Below are positions 1 through 8,421 of a DNA stretch of 64,000 bases, piece after piece. Both the position numbers and the translations under genes were made by a program. The stretch is from Kitasatospora gansuensis. Lineage in GTDB: Bacteria > Actinomycetota > Actinomycetes > Streptomycetales > Streptomycetaceae. The notes beneath the pieces were generated by a model. The model saw only the letters and a list, made by a program, of their open reading frames with translations, was not told the DNA's origin and did not search any database. Every line of letters begins with the position of its first letter. Position 1 is the stretch's first letter. The stretch covers positions 1,550,001-1,614,000 of the forward strand of contig NZ_JACHJR010000001.1 in assembly GCF_014203705.1 (NCBI RefSeq). Direction: 5' to 3'.

Positions 1-1150
1 ACCACATCAGCCAGTCCAGCCGCAGGTGGTAGGGAGCGAACTGACGTGGCATCCGGTGCGGGTCGCCGGGCTTGCCGTGGAAACCGTACTCCTGCCAGAC
101 CGACCGCCCGGTCACCCGCCGGTCGGCGGTGCCCTGCACCACCACCTCCAGCCGGAGCCGGTTGACCGCCCCGAACGCGCCGTACGCGTTGACCAGGTGC
201 AGCCGGTCGAACGAACGGTTCATCACCTGACGGTGCGAGAACAGGTTGCGGGCGGGCCGGTAACTCAGCACCAGGACCAGCAGGGTGAAGGCCAGCACCA
301 CACCGACGTACCACGGCGGCCCGGCCGCCGAGGTGCCGCCGGACAGCGGCAGGACCGTGCAGGCCAGCGCGATGGTGAGCCAGTTCAGCCAGGCGAAGTT
401 GCCGGACAGCACCAGCCAGAGCTGGGTGACCACGATCAGCACCGCGCACACCCCGGCCACCGGCTGGGGCAGGAACAGGCCGACCGGGACCACCAGTTGG
501 ACCACGTGGTTGGCCGCCGTCTCGACCTTGTGCAGCGGGGCGGGCAGGTGGTGGAAGAACCAGCTGAGCGGCCCGGGCATCGGCTGGGTCTCGTGGTGGT
601 AGCGCAGGCAGGTCAGTTCGCGCCAGCAGCGGTCGCCGCGGATTTTGATCATCCCGGCGCCGAACTCGACCCGGAACAGCAGCCAGCGGAGCAGCCAGAG
701 CACCGGGGCCGCCGGGGCCACCTCGCCGTTGCCGAGGAAGGCGGCCAGCAGGCCCGCCTCGAGCAGCAGGGATTCCCAGCCGAAGGCGTACCAGGTCTGG
801 CCGACGTTGACGATCGAGAGGTAGAGCAGCCAGAGCAGGCCCCAGCCGAGCATCGCGGCCCAGAGCGGGACGAGTTCACCCGCACCGGCGAGCAGGGCGG
901 CGGCCAGCAGCGCGCCGGACCAGGCGGTGCCCGCGAACGCCCGGTCCGAGTAGTGGAACCGGAACAGGCTGGGCGCCTGCCGCCGGCTGGTCCGGGCGAG
1001 GAACCGGGGCACCGGCAGCATGCCGTGCTCGCCCAGCAGTGCCCGGAACTGCCGGGCGGCAGCAAGAAAGCCGAGCAAGTAGACGGCGGCGACCAGCCGT
1101 TGGAACACCAGTCGGCCCCACCAGTACTCGGGTGCCGCGAACCACTCCAC
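1..1150 (-). CDS. Lipase maturation factor-like membrane protein (partial, C-terminus off window)
   Basis: The minus-strand frame stays open to the left edge, so about 383 N-terminal residues are present and the C-terminus is missing. It begins VEWFAAPEYWWGRLVFQRLV and has several hydrophobic helices. A central stretch with FHHLPAPLHKVETAANHVVQ and a following VPVGLFLPQPVAG is typical of the LMF1/LMF2 family (PF06762); conserved RGDRCWREL and CLRYHHETQPMP lie before it. In animals LMF1 helps fold lipases in the ER; the role of bacterial homologues is not established. The GTG at 1150 is chosen because GGAGGAG lies 8 bases upstream. It is divergent from the EamA gene at 1353. Confidence 0.8.
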   Translation of the reverse strand, partial: MEWFAAPEYWWGRLVFQRLVAAVYLLGFLAAARQFRALLGEHGMLPVPRFLARTSRRQAPSLFRFHYSDRAFAGTAWSGALLAAALLAGAGELVPLWAAMLGWGLLWLLYLSIVNVGQTWYAFGWESLLLEAGLLAAFLGNGEVAPAAPVLWLLRWLLFRVEFGAGMIKIRGDRCWRELTCLRYHHETQPMPGPLSWFFHHLPAPLHKVETAANHVVQLVVPVGLFLPQPVAGVCAVLIVVTQLWLVLSGNFAWLNWLTIALACTVLPLSGGTSAAGPPWYVGVVLAFTLLVLVLSYRPARNLFSHRQVMNRSFDRLHLVNAYGAFGAVNRLRLEVVVQGTADRRVTGRSVWQEYGFHGKPGDPHRMPRQFAPYHLRLDWLMW

Positions 1151-1253
1151 GCCGGACGCTCCTCCCACCGGACCGTCCCATGACTACCACCGGCGACACC
1201 GGCAGCACCGGCAACCGGGCGACACCACCGGCGGGGTCAGCCACTCGGCCGAC

Positions 1254-1285
1254 CTTGGCAGCAAGTCGACCGTGCTTGGCAGCAA
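1254..1285. repeat. Two direct repeats of CTTGGCAGCAA spaced 21 bp
   Basis: The 11-mer CTTGGCAGCAA occurs at 1254-1264 and again at 1275-1285, exactly 21 bp apart start to start, about two helical turns. It lies in the 200-bp divergent promoter region between the LMF-like gene and the EamA gene. The phased spacing is what a tandem activator or repressor site would look like; no regulator is identified. Confidence 0.4.
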
Positions 1286-1352
1286 ACTCGCTCGCGCGTT
1301 CCGTCCCGGTGTGGTGGCATTCGCCTGACAGCACCAAACCATGGAGACACAC

Positions 1353-2315
1353 ATGACCGCGTCTCAGCAGTCCCCCCGGCCGAACACCCTCCCCCCTCGC
1401 GACGCCGTCCCCACCGGCGCCGCCGCCTCCCCCGCCAGAATCTCGGCCGCCGTCTGGGGCGCGCTCGCCATCGTCTACGTGGTCTGGGGCTCGACCTACC
1501 TGGCCATCCGGATCGCGGTCGAGACCATGCCGCCGTTCCTCTCCGCCGCCACCCGCTTCATCACCGCCGGGCTGCTGCTGGCCGGCCTGGTGGCCTGGCG
1601 CCAGGGGCCGGCCGCACTGAAGGTGACCCCGCGTCAGCTCGGCTCGGCCGGGCTGGTCGGGCTGATGCTGCTGCTCGGCGGGAACGGCATGGTGGTGCTG
1701 GCCGAGCGGGACGTGCCGTCCGGGCTGGCCGCCCTGCTGATCGCCGTGGTGCCGCTCTGGCTGGTGCTGCTGCGGCGGAGCTCCGGGCAGCGCACCTCGC
1801 GGACCGCGCTGGCCGGGGTGCTGCTCGGGCTGGTCGGCCTCGGCGTGCTGACCGTGCCGGGGCTTAGCGGTGAGGTGAAGCTGACCGGTGTGCTGCTGGT
1901 GATGGTGGGGACGCTCTCCTGGGCGGGCGGCTCCTACCTCACCTCCAAGCTGCCGATGCCGAAGAACGTCTTCGCCACCAGCGCCTACGAGATGATCGTC
2001 GGCGGCCTCGGCTGCCTGGCCGTCGCGGCGCTCCGGGGCGAGCCGCAGGCGCTGGACCTGGCCACCGTCTCCACCCGCTCCTGGCTCGCGCTGGCCGCGC
2101 TGATCGTGTTCGGCTCGCTGGTCGCCTTCACCGCGTACGCCTGGCTGCTGCAGAACGCGCCGCTGCCGCTGGTCGCCACCTACGCCTACGTGAACCCGGT
2201 GGTGGCCGTGCTGCTCGGCTGGCTGATCCTGTCCGAGCCGCTCAGTTGGCCGATCGTGCTGGGCGGCGCGATCGTGGTGGCCGCCGTCTGCCTGGTGGTG
2301 CGCACCGAACGGTGA
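1353..2315 (+). CDS. EamA/DMT-superfamily transporter
   Basis: 320 residues with about ten hydrophobic segments in two repeats, the layout of drug/metabolite exporters of the EamA family (YedA/RhaT type). The hallmark VWGSTYLAIRIAVETMPPF is near residues 35-55, and a second EamA repeat begins near 175 with LLVMVGTLSWAGGSY. It probably exports an amino acid or other small metabolite across the inner membrane; the substrate cannot be read from sequence. An ATG four codons earlier (1341) is possible, but GGAG sits 6 bases before the ATG at 1353, which is preferred. A strong hairpin follows the stop, so it is probably monocistronic. Confidence 0.85.
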   Translation: MTASQQSPRPNTLPPRDAVPTGAAASPARISAAVWGALAIVYVVWGSTYLAIRIAVETMPPFLSAATRFITAGLLLAGLVAWRQGPAALKVTPRQLGSAGLVGLMLLLGGNGMVVLAERDVPSGLAALLIAVVPLWLVLLRRSSGQRTSRTALAGVLLGLVGLGVLTVPGLSGEVKLTGVLLVMVGTLSWAGGSYLTSKLPMPKNVFATSAYEMIVGGLGCLAVAALRGEPQALDLATVSTRSWLALAALIVFGSLVAFTAYAWLLQNAPLPLVATYAYVNPVVAVLLGWLILSEPLSWPIVLGGAIVVAAVCLVVRTER

Positions 2316-2332
2316 GCGATCGTCAGCCGAGC

Positions 2333-2362
2333 AGGGCCCGCCATCTTCTGAAGGCGGGCCCT
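2333..2362 (+). terminator. Hairpin terminator after EamA gene
   Basis: A 10-bp perfect stem, AGGGCCCGCC (2333-2342) with GGCGGGCCCT (2353-2362), closes a 10-base loop and begins 17 bases after the EamA stop. There is no strong T-run, as is usual for Streptomyces hairpin terminators. Confidence 0.75.
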
Positions 2363-2480
2363 TGGCATATACCTACCAATAGGACGACTCAATTCGAGAA
2401 AGTAACGATTGGCATACCTCTGGCATCCGCATGGTTAAATTCTTGACGTTACATCGGACATACAGCTTGACTCCCTCCGC

Positions 2481-2498
2481 TGCCGCAAAGCTGCGGCA
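2481..2498 (+). promoter_or_regulatory. Inverted repeat in the leader of the sugar-binding lipoprotein gene
   Basis: TGCCGCA (2481-2487) and TGCGGCA (2492-2498) flank a 4-base gap, about 25 bases before the start codon. It lies just downstream of an unusually A/T-rich stretch (about 2363-2460, with TTCTTGACGTTACATCGG) that probably holds the promoter. It could be an operator or a leader hairpin. Confidence 0.4.
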
Positions 2499-2523
2499 CG
2501 CAGTCAGGGAGGCACCACCCACC

Positions 2524-3606
2524 ATGAACGCAACGCGCCGCACCCTCCTCGCCGCGGTCGCCGTGTCGATGACCCTGTCCCTGGCCGCCTGCGGCCAGGA
2601 CGGCACGCCGGACCCGAACTCGACCGGCAGCAAGACCGTCGGCCTGCTGCTGCCCGAGCGGAGTTCGTCCACCCGGTACGAGAGCTTCGACAAGCCGATG
2701 ATCGAGTCGGCGATCACCGCCCTGTGCACCAAGTGCGCGGTGGACTACGCCAACGCCGACGGCGACGAGGCCCTGCAGCGGAAGCAGTTCGACCAGCTGC
2801 TGGCCAAGGGCGTCAAGGTGATCCTGCTCGACCCGGTGAACTCCAAGGTGACCGCGGACTGGGTGGACCAGGCCAACAAGCAGGGCGCGAAGGTCATCGC
2901 GTACGACCGCCTGGCGGCCGGCAAGGTGACCGCGTACGTCTCCTTCGACAACCAGCGCACCGGCGAGCTCCAGGGCGAGGCGCTGCTGCAGGCGCTCGGC
3001 CCGAAGGCCGCCCAGGCCACCGTGGTGATGATCAACGGCGCGGAGTCCGACCCGAACGCCGCGATGTTCAAGGTCGGCGCGCACAAGGTGCTGGAGGGCA
3101 AGGTCAAGCGGATCGGCTACGAGCAGTCCGGTGACTGGAAGCCCGAGACGGCGGCCCAGAAGACCACCGAGGCGATCCAGAGCCTCGGCAAGGACGGCAT
3201 CCAGGCGGTCTACTCGGCCAACGACGGGATGGCCACCTCGATCATCGCCACCCTGAAGGCCGCCGGGATGAAGAACGTCCCGGTCGGCGGCCAGGACGCC
3301 TCGATCGACGCCGTCCGCCGCCTGCTGACCGGCGATCAGGCGTACACCATCTACAAGCCGTACCGCCCGGAGGCCGACGCGGCCGCCAGCATCGCGGTCT
3401 ACCTGCTGAAGGGCCTGGGCATCACCGCGGTGGCCACCTCGGTGACCGAGAGCGGCAGCGAGCAGATCCCCTCGATGCTGCTCAGCCCGGTCGTGGTGAC
3501 CAAGGCCAAGGTCGCCGAGACCATCGTGGCCGGCGGCCTGTACAAGGCCGAGGAGATCTGCGACGCCGCGCACGCCGCGGCCTGCGCGGACGCCGGGATC
3601 AAGTAG
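2524..3606 (+). CDS. Sugar ABC transporter substrate-binding lipoprotein (XylF-like)
   Basis: 360 residues. The start gives a lipoprotein signal with lipobox LAAC at about residues 20-23, then a periplasmic-binding-protein fold of the xylose/ribose type: a GLLLPE opening strand, KGVKVILLDPVNSK, AYDRLA and the ligand-loop stretch VYSANDGMATSI. It should capture a sugar at the outer face of the membrane. GGGAGG lies upstream of the chosen ATG; the reading frame extends further upstream but without a signal peptide. No permease or ATPase gene adjoins it, so it is an orphan component that must work with a transporter encoded elsewhere. It converges on the EamA gene with a 10-bp gap. Confidence 0.85.
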   Translation: MNATRRTLLAAVAVSMTLSLAACGQDGTPDPNSTGSKTVGLLLPERSSSTRYESFDKPMIESAITALCTKCAVDYANADGDEALQRKQFDQLLAKGVKVILLDPVNSKVTADWVDQANKQGAKVIAYDRLAAGKVTAYVSFDNQRTGELQGEALLQALGPKAAQATVVMINGAESDPNAAMFKVGAHKVLEGKVKRIGYEQSGDWKPETAAQKTTEAIQSLGKDGIQAVYSANDGMATSIIATLKAAGMKNVPVGGQDASIDAVRRLLTGDQAYTIYKPYRPEADAAASIAVYLLKGLGITAVATSVTESGSEQIPSMLLSPVVVTKAKVAETIVAGGLYKAEEICDAAHAAACADAGIK

Positions 3607-3616
3607 CAGGACCGGC

Positions 3617-4513
3617 TCAGCCGCGGGCCCGCTGGGTGACGGCGATGCAGGCGAGCACCCCGATCGCGGCCAGCGGGGCGGCCGGGGTCGGGGTCTCGCC
3701 GAGCAGCAGGACCGCCCAGCCGAGGGTCAGCAGCGGCTGGGCGAGCTGCAGCTGACTGGCCTTCGGAATGCCGATCTCGGCCATGCCCCGGTACCAGAGC
3801 ACGAAGCCGCCGAACTGCGAGACCGCCGCGATGTACGCCAGCCCGGTCAGCGAACGGACCGTCAGGTGCACCGGCTCGAAGGTCACCGCGACGGCCGCCG
3901 TCACCGCCATCACCGGCGCGGCCGCCAGCACGCCCCAGGCGATCACCTGCCAGCCGGGCAGCTCCCTGGCCAGCCGCCCGCCCTCGGCGTACCCCGCCGC
4001 ACAGACAGCCAGGGCGCCGAGCAGGTAGAGGTCGGCCAGGCTCAGCGCCCCGCCGCTCTGCTGCAGGGTGAAGCCGAGCACCACCGCCGCCCCGGCCAGC
4101 GCGGCGTACCAGAACGTCCGGGACGGGCGGACGCCCGAGCGGAGCGCCGCGAACGTGGCGGTGGCCAGCGGCAGCAGCCCGACCACCACGGCGGTGTGCG
4201 CGGTGGACGAGATCCCCAGCGCGAGCGTGGTGAGCAGCGGGAAGCCGACCACGCAGCCGCCCGCCACCATCAGCAGCCCGGGCCAGTGCCGGCGGGCGGG
4301 CAGCGGGGCCCGGGCGGCCGCCAGACCGACGGCGGCGACCACGGCGGCGAGCAGGCCGCGCAGGCCGGTCGAGGACCAGGGGCCGAAGCCGCTCAGCGCC
4401 CAGACGGTGGCCGGGAAGCTCAGCGAGAAGGAGACCACACCCAGGGCCGCCAGGGCCGTCCCGCCCCCGACCGCTATCGTGCTGGGCCGGATAGCGCTAT
4501 CGTTTGCTGTCAT
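3617..4513 (-). CDS. EamA/DMT-superfamily transporter, divergent from MocR regulator
   Basis: 298 residues with ten hydrophobic segments and two EamA repeats (LSFPATVWALSGFGPWSS near residues 31-48; an IPKASQLQLAQPLLTLGWA motif in the second half). It probably exports an amino acid or vitamin-like compound. The ATG at 4513-4511 overlaps the ATG of the divergent MocR gene (4512-4514) through CATG. An upstream in-frame ATG at 4549 would run 38 bp into the regulator and is less likely. EamA exporters divergent from MocR/PdxR regulators are a recurrent pairing in actinomycetes, which suggests the regulator controls this gene. Confidence 0.85.
   Translation of the reverse strand: MTANDSAIRPSTIAVGGGTALAALGVVSFSLSFPATVWALSGFGPWSSTGLRGLLAAVVAAVGLAAARAPLPARRHWPGLLMVAGGCVVGFPLLTTLALGISSTAHTAVVVGLLPLATATFAALRSGVRPSRTFWYAALAGAAVVLGFTLQQSGGALSLADLYLLGALAVCAAGYAEGGRLARELPGWQVIAWGVLAAAPVMAVTAAVAVTFEPVHLTVRSLTGLAYIAAVSQFGGFVLWYRGMAEIGIPKASQLQLAQPLLTLGWAVLLLGETPTPAAPLAAIGVLACIAVTQRARG
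4490..4501. promoter_or_regulatory. GATAGCGCTATC palindrome at the EamA/MocR divergent start
   Basis: A perfect 12-bp palindrome lies 10 bases before the MocR start and within the first codons of the EamA gene; a partial copy, GCTATC, occurs at 4473-4478. TATCGT at 4498-4503 is placed as a -10 element would be for a leaderless MocR transcript. Inferred MocR operator. Confidence 0.5.
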
Positions 4514-5945
4514 GACCGAGCGTAGCAGTGTGGCCGAGCTGGCCGCCATCCTCCGGGCCGAGCTGAACCGCTACTCTCCGAATGAGAAGCTGCCGTCCAG
4601 TCGGGCCCTGGTGGAGCGTCACCAGGTGAGCCCGGTGACGGTCTCCCGGGCGATCGGCACCCTGGTGGCGGAGGGCCTGGTGGTGTCCCGCCCGGGCGCG
4701 GGGGTGTTCCGGGCCGAACGGCGGGCCGCCCCGGCGCAGCCCGGCGACGTCTCCTGGCAGGAGCTCGCCCTGAGCGCCGAGACCTTCGGCGGGCAGGACC
4801 GGCGCACCGACGCCACCGGCGTACTCGGCGCGCTCGCGATGCAGCCCGCCGACGTGCTGGACCTGAACAGCGGCTATCTGCACCCCTCGCTCCAGCCCGA
4901 ACGGGCGCTGGCCGCCGCACTGGCCAGGGCCGGACGGCGGGCGGGCGCCTGGGGCCGGCCGCCGGTGGAGGGCCTGGCCGAGCTGCGGGCCTGGTTCGCC
5001 CGGGAGATCGGCGGCCCTGACGGTACGTTGAGCGCCTCGGACGTGCTGATCACGGCGGGCGGGCAGGGCGCGCTGAGCACGGCGCTGCGCTCGCTGGTCG
5101 CTCCCGGCGCGCCGGTGCTGGTGGAGTCGCCGAGCTACCCCGGCACCCTGGCGGTGACCCGGGCGGCCGGGCTGCGGCCGGTCCCGGTGCCGGTGGACCA
5201 GGACGGCGTACGGACCGACCTGCTGGCCGAGGCGTTCGCCGCGACCCGGGCCCGCGCCTTCGTCTGCCAGCCGCTGTTCCACAACCCGACCGGCGCGGTG
5301 CTCTCCGCCGAGCGGCGGCGCGAGGTGCTGCGGGTCGCCCGGGCGGCCGGGGCCTTCGTGGTGGAGGACGACTTCGCCCGGCTGCTGGTGCACGCCGACG
5401 CCCCGTCACCGGCCCCCGCGCTCGCGGCGGACGACCCGGACGGGGTGGTGGTGCACGTCCGCTCGCTGACCAAGGCCACCTCGCCGAGCCTGCGGGTCGG
5501 CGGGCTGACCGCACGCGGGCCGGCCTTCGAGCGGCTGCGGGCGGTGCAGGCGGTGGACAGCTTCTTCGTCCCCCGGCCGCTCCAGGAGACCGCCCTCGAA
5601 CTGGTCGGCTCGCCCGCCTGGGCCCGCCAACTCCGGGACATCTCGACCGCCCTGGCGGAGCGTCGGCGGGCGGCGGTGGACACCCTGGCCCGGCTGCGGC
5701 CCGAGCTGCTCGGCGAGCGGATCCCGCTGGGCGGCTACCACCTCTGGCTGCGGCTTGCCGACGGCACCGACGACCGCGAACTGGCCGCCGCCGCCTGCCG
5801 CAACGGGGTGGCGGTCACCCCCGGCCGGCCGTACTTCGCCGCCGAGCCGCCCGCGCCGCACCTGCGGATCAGCTACGCCGCCTGCCGCAACCTGGCCGAC
5901 CTCACCGAGGGCATCACCCGGCTGGCCCGCACCATCGACAGCTGA
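4512..5945 (+). CDS. MocR/PdxR-type GntR regulator with aminotransferase domain
   Basis: 477 residues. An N-terminal winged-helix domain (about 1-75, with LPSSRALVERHQVSPVTVSR) is linked to a class I aminotransferase-like domain (about 110-470). The expected PLP lysine is in RSLTKATSPSLRVGG, with NPTG (FHNPTGAVLS) and DDFARL motifs before it. In this family PLP or an amino-acid adduct is sensed and the regulator binds upstream of a divergent gene. The start chosen matches the GntR domain exactly; the frame is open far upstream, but that stretch lies antisense to the EamA gene. Confidence 0.9.
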   Translation: MTERSSVAELAAILRAELNRYSPNEKLPSSRALVERHQVSPVTVSRAIGTLVAEGLVVSRPGAGVFRAERRAAPAQPGDVSWQELALSAETFGGQDRRTDATGVLGALAMQPADVLDLNSGYLHPSLQPERALAAALARAGRRAGAWGRPPVEGLAELRAWFAREIGGPDGTLSASDVLITAGGQGALSTALRSLVAPGAPVLVESPSYPGTLAVTRAAGLRPVPVPVDQDGVRTDLLAEAFAATRARAFVCQPLFHNPTGAVLSAERRREVLRVARAAGAFVVEDDFARLLVHADAPSPAPALAADDPDGVVVHVRSLTKATSPSLRVGGLTARGPAFERLRAVQAVDSFFVPRPLQETALELVGSPAWARQLRDISTALAERRRAAVDTLARLRPELLGERIPLGGYHLWLRLADGTDDRELAAAACRNGVAVTPGRPYFAAEPPAPHLRISYAACRNLADLTEGITRLARTIDS

Positions 5946-5962
5946 CACAAGGTTGCACCATC

Positions 5963-6079
5963 CAGGGGCTCGGGGAACGGCGACGGTTCGTGGCTGGCGG
6001 GCATCACTGCGAAAGTGCCTGACCGCCTACGTACGGATCACCTTTTTCGAGGTCGGCGTCGCAGTTCCCCGAGCCCCTG
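5963..6079. repeat. 117-bp element with 16-bp perfect terminal inverted repeats
   Basis: CAGGGGCTCGGGGAAC (5963-5978) is perfectly repeated inverted at 6064-6079. After one mismatch, six more bases pair (5980-5985 with 6057-6062). The 70-base core contains a CCTTTTT run. GGGGCTCGGGGAAC-type arms are a familiar dispersed hairpin motif of Streptomyces chromosomes. The element fills the gap between the MocR and glycosylase genes and resembles a small MITE or an RNA-forming repeat. Confidence 0.6.
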
Positions 6080-6104
6080 TCTGCCGAAGCGTAGGCTGGC
6101 TGGT

Positions 6105-6974
6105 ATGCCCGAATTGCCGGAAGTGCAGGCGCTGGCCGAGCGGATCGCCGAGGCGTCGGAGGGGCGGACCGTCCAGCGGGTGGACGTGCTGTCGATCCAG
6201 GTGCTGAAGACCTTCGATCCGCCGGTGACCGCCTTGCACGGACTGCCCGTCAGTTCGGTGACCCGGCACGGGAAGTTCCTCGACCTGTTGGCCGGGGAGG
6301 GACCGCATCTGGTACTGCACCTGGCCAGGGCCGGGTGGATCCGGCACCGCGACTCGTTCCCCGACCGCCCGGGCGGGGCCCGGCCCGGCCGGGGGCCGCA
6401 GGCGTTGCGGCTGGTGCTGGACGACGGCTCCGGCTTCGACGTCACCGAGCAGGGCACCACCAAGCGGCTGGCCGCCTACGTGGTGACCGACCCTCAGCTG
6501 GTGCCCGGCATCGCCCGGCTGGGCCTGGACCCGCTCGGTCCGGAGTTCACCGAGCAGCGGCTGGCCGAGCTGGCGGCCGCCGAGCGGCACCGGCTGAAGA
6601 CCTTCCTGACCGACCAGACCGGGCTGGCCGGGATCGGCAACGCGTACTCGGACGAGATCCTGCACGAGGCCAGGCTCTCCCCGTACGCGCTGGCGCCGTC
6701 GCTGGACCGGGAGCAGCTGGGCCGGCTGTACGCCGCCACCCGGCAGGTGCTCGGCTCGGCGGTCGAGCGGGCCCGCGCCACCACCGCCGACGCGCTCAAG
6801 GCGGAGAAGAAGGCGGGCCTGGCGGTGCACGGCCGGGCCGGGGAGCGCTGCCCGCGCTGCGGGGACACCGTCCGCTCGGTGAACTTCGCCGAGTCCTCGC
6901 TGCAGTACTGCCCGAGCTGTCAGACCGGCGGCCGGGTGCTGGCCGACCGCCGGCTCTCCAGACTGCTCAAGTAG
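6105..6974 (+). CDS. Fpg/Nei-family DNA glycosylase-AP lyase
   Basis: 289 residues. It begins MPELPEV, so the catalytic Pro2 and Glu3 are present after Met removal. RHGKFLD supplies the conserved lysine near residue 58, the middle carries the helix-two-turn-helix (TGLAGIGNAYSDEIL), and the C-terminus is a zinc finger, CPRC...CPSC, at about 247-271, followed by GGRVLADRRLSRLLK. The enzyme should remove oxidised bases and nick abasic sites in base excision repair. It lacks the GTPGF-type loop of classical MutM, so its substrate range may be Nei-like. Its last 8 bases overlap the end of the convergent ABM gene. Confidence 0.9.
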   Translation: MPELPEVQALAERIAEASEGRTVQRVDVLSIQVLKTFDPPVTALHGLPVSSVTRHGKFLDLLAGEGPHLVLHLARAGWIRHRDSFPDRPGGARPGRGPQALRLVLDDGSGFDVTEQGTTKRLAAYVVTDPQLVPGIARLGLDPLGPEFTEQRLAELAAAERHRLKTFLTDQTGLAGIGNAYSDEILHEARLSPYALAPSLDREQLGRLYAATRQVLGSAVERARATTADALKAEKKAGLAVHGRAGERCPRCGDTVRSVNFAESSLQYCPSCQTGGRVLADRRLSRLLK

Positions 6975-7236
6975 CGCCCAGGCAACGGATGGTGGCGGGG
7001 CGGGCGAGCAGCTCCGCGAGCCGCCCGACCCGCTGCCCGTAGTGCGCCCGCCAGCCGGCCGGACTGGTCCACTGCTCGACCAGCAGCATCCGCTCCGGGC
7101 AGTTCGGGTCGAGGTAGAGCTCGAAGGCCAGACAGCCGGGCAGCTCTGCTGCCGGTTCCAGCATCGCCTCCAACTCGGTCCGGAGCAGGTCCTGTCGGCC
7201 AGGACCTGCCTCGTACCCGACCAGTACGGTCAGCAC
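6967..7236 (-). CDS. ABM-domain (antibiotic biosynthesis monooxygenase-like) protein
   Basis: 89 residues, the usual size for a dimeric alpha/beta ABM domain: an opening strand (MLTVLVGYEA), a helix (RQDLLRTELEAML), CLAFELYLDPNCPERMLLVE, and WTSPAGWRAHYGQ near residues 56-68. Members are cofactor-free monooxygenases or stress-linked small proteins; the substrate is unknown. It starts 10 bases after the stop of the upstream alcohol dehydrogenase gene and is probably cotranscribed with it, suggesting a role in aldehyde or quinone handling. Confidence 0.75.
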   Translation of the reverse strand: MLTVLVGYEAGPGRQDLLRTELEAMLEPAAELPGCLAFELYLDPNCPERMLLVEQWTSPAGWRAHYGQRVGRLAELLARPATIRCLGAT

Positions 7237-7246
7237 CCCGGCACCG

Positions 7247-8290
7247 TCAGAACGTGCTGGTGTCGATGACGAAGCGGTACCGCACGTCGCTGGCCAGCAC
7301 CCGCTCGTACGCCTCGTTGATCTGGTCCACCGCGATGGTCTCGATCTCCGCGCCGAGGCCGTGCCGGGCGCAGAAGTCCAGCATCTCCTGGGTCTCCCGG
7401 ATGCCGCCGATCATCGAACCGGCCAGCTGCTTGCGGCCGCCGATCAGCGAGAACATGTTCACCGGGGTGGGGTCGGCCGGGGCGCCGACGTTGACCAGGG
7501 TGCCGCCGGTGCGCAGCAGGGCGAGGTAGTCGTCCAGCGGCAGGTTGGCCGAGACGGTGTTGACGATCAGGTCGAAGGTGCCGGCCAGCTCGGTGAAGGT
7601 GGCCGGGTCGGCGGTGGCGTGGAAGTGGTCGGCGCCCAGCCGCAGGCCGTCCTCCTGCTTGCGCAGCGACTGGCTGAGCACGGTGACCTCGGCGCCCATC
7701 GCGTGGGCGATCTTGACGCCCATGTGGCCGAGGCCGCCCAGGCCGACGACGGCGACCTTCTTGCCCGGGCCCGCCTGCCAGTGGCTGAGCGGCGAGTAGA
7801 GGGTGATCCCGGCGCAGAGCAGCGGGGCGGCCTCGGCCAGGCCGATGCCCTCCGGGATGCCCAGCACGTAGTTCTCGTCGACCACGATGTGGGTGCTGTA
7901 ACCGCCGTAGGTGGGCTGGCCGTCGGGACCCGCCGGGTAGGTGAAGGTCAGTCCCCCGGTGCAGTACTGCTCGTTCCCGGCCAGGCAGTTGTCGCACTCC
8001 CGGCAGGAGTCGACGAAGCAGCCGACCCCGACCCGGTCGCCGACCGCGTACCGGGTGACGCCCGGGCCGACCTCGGCCACCAGGCCGGCGATCTCGTGGC
8101 CCGGCACCATCGGGAACGGGGCCTGGCCCCAGTCCTCGTTGACCTGGTGGATGTCGGAGTGGCAGATCCCGGCGAACTTGATGTCGATCAGGACGTCGTG
8201 CTCGCCGACCGGCCGGCGCGACACGGTGGTGCGCTCCAGCGGTGCCTTGGGCGCGGGTGCGGCGTAGGCGGCGACGGTGGTGATGCTCAT
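7247..8290 (-). CDS. Zinc-dependent NAD(P) alcohol dehydrogenase (cinnamyl-alcohol/AdhC-YahK type)
   Basis: 347 residues, medium-chain dehydrogenase. Catalytic zinc residues are in GICHSDIHQ and VPGHEIAG. The structural zinc is bound by four cysteines in [15 protein letters not shown]. The Rossmann glycine motif is [20 protein letters not shown]. It interconverts aldehydes and alcohols, probably with NADPH as in the YahK group. The gene is divergent from an XRE/MmyB-type regulator with a 131-bp shared promoter region, the common arrangement in which that regulator controls the reductase. Confidence 0.9.
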   Translation of the reverse strand: MSITTVAAYAAPAPKAPLERTTVSRRPVGEHDVLIDIKFAGICHSDIHQVNEDWGQAPFPMVPGHEIAGLVAEVGPGVTRYAVGDRVGVGCFVDSCRECDNCLAGNEQYCTGGLTFTYPAGPDGQPTYGGYSTHIVVDENYVLGIPEGIGLAEAAPLLCAGITLYSPLSHWQAGPGKKVAVVGLGGLGHMGVKIAHAMGAEVTVLSQSLRKQEDGLRLGADHFHATADPATFTELAGTFDLIVNTVSANLPLDDYLALLRTGGTLVNVGAPADPTPVNMFSLIGGRKQLAGSMIGGIRETQEMLDFCARHGLGAEIETIAVDQINEAYERVLASDVRYRFVIDTSTF

Positions 8291-8421
8291 GGGTGGTGCC
8301 CTTCGGTCCGGCGTGCTGTCAGAACTGAATCCTGCCGAGGTCCGGGCCGGTTACCCAGCACCCCACGCCACCTGGGAACCGGCAAACCTGGGTCTGTCGG
8401 AACCACCCTTAGGATCGGGGT

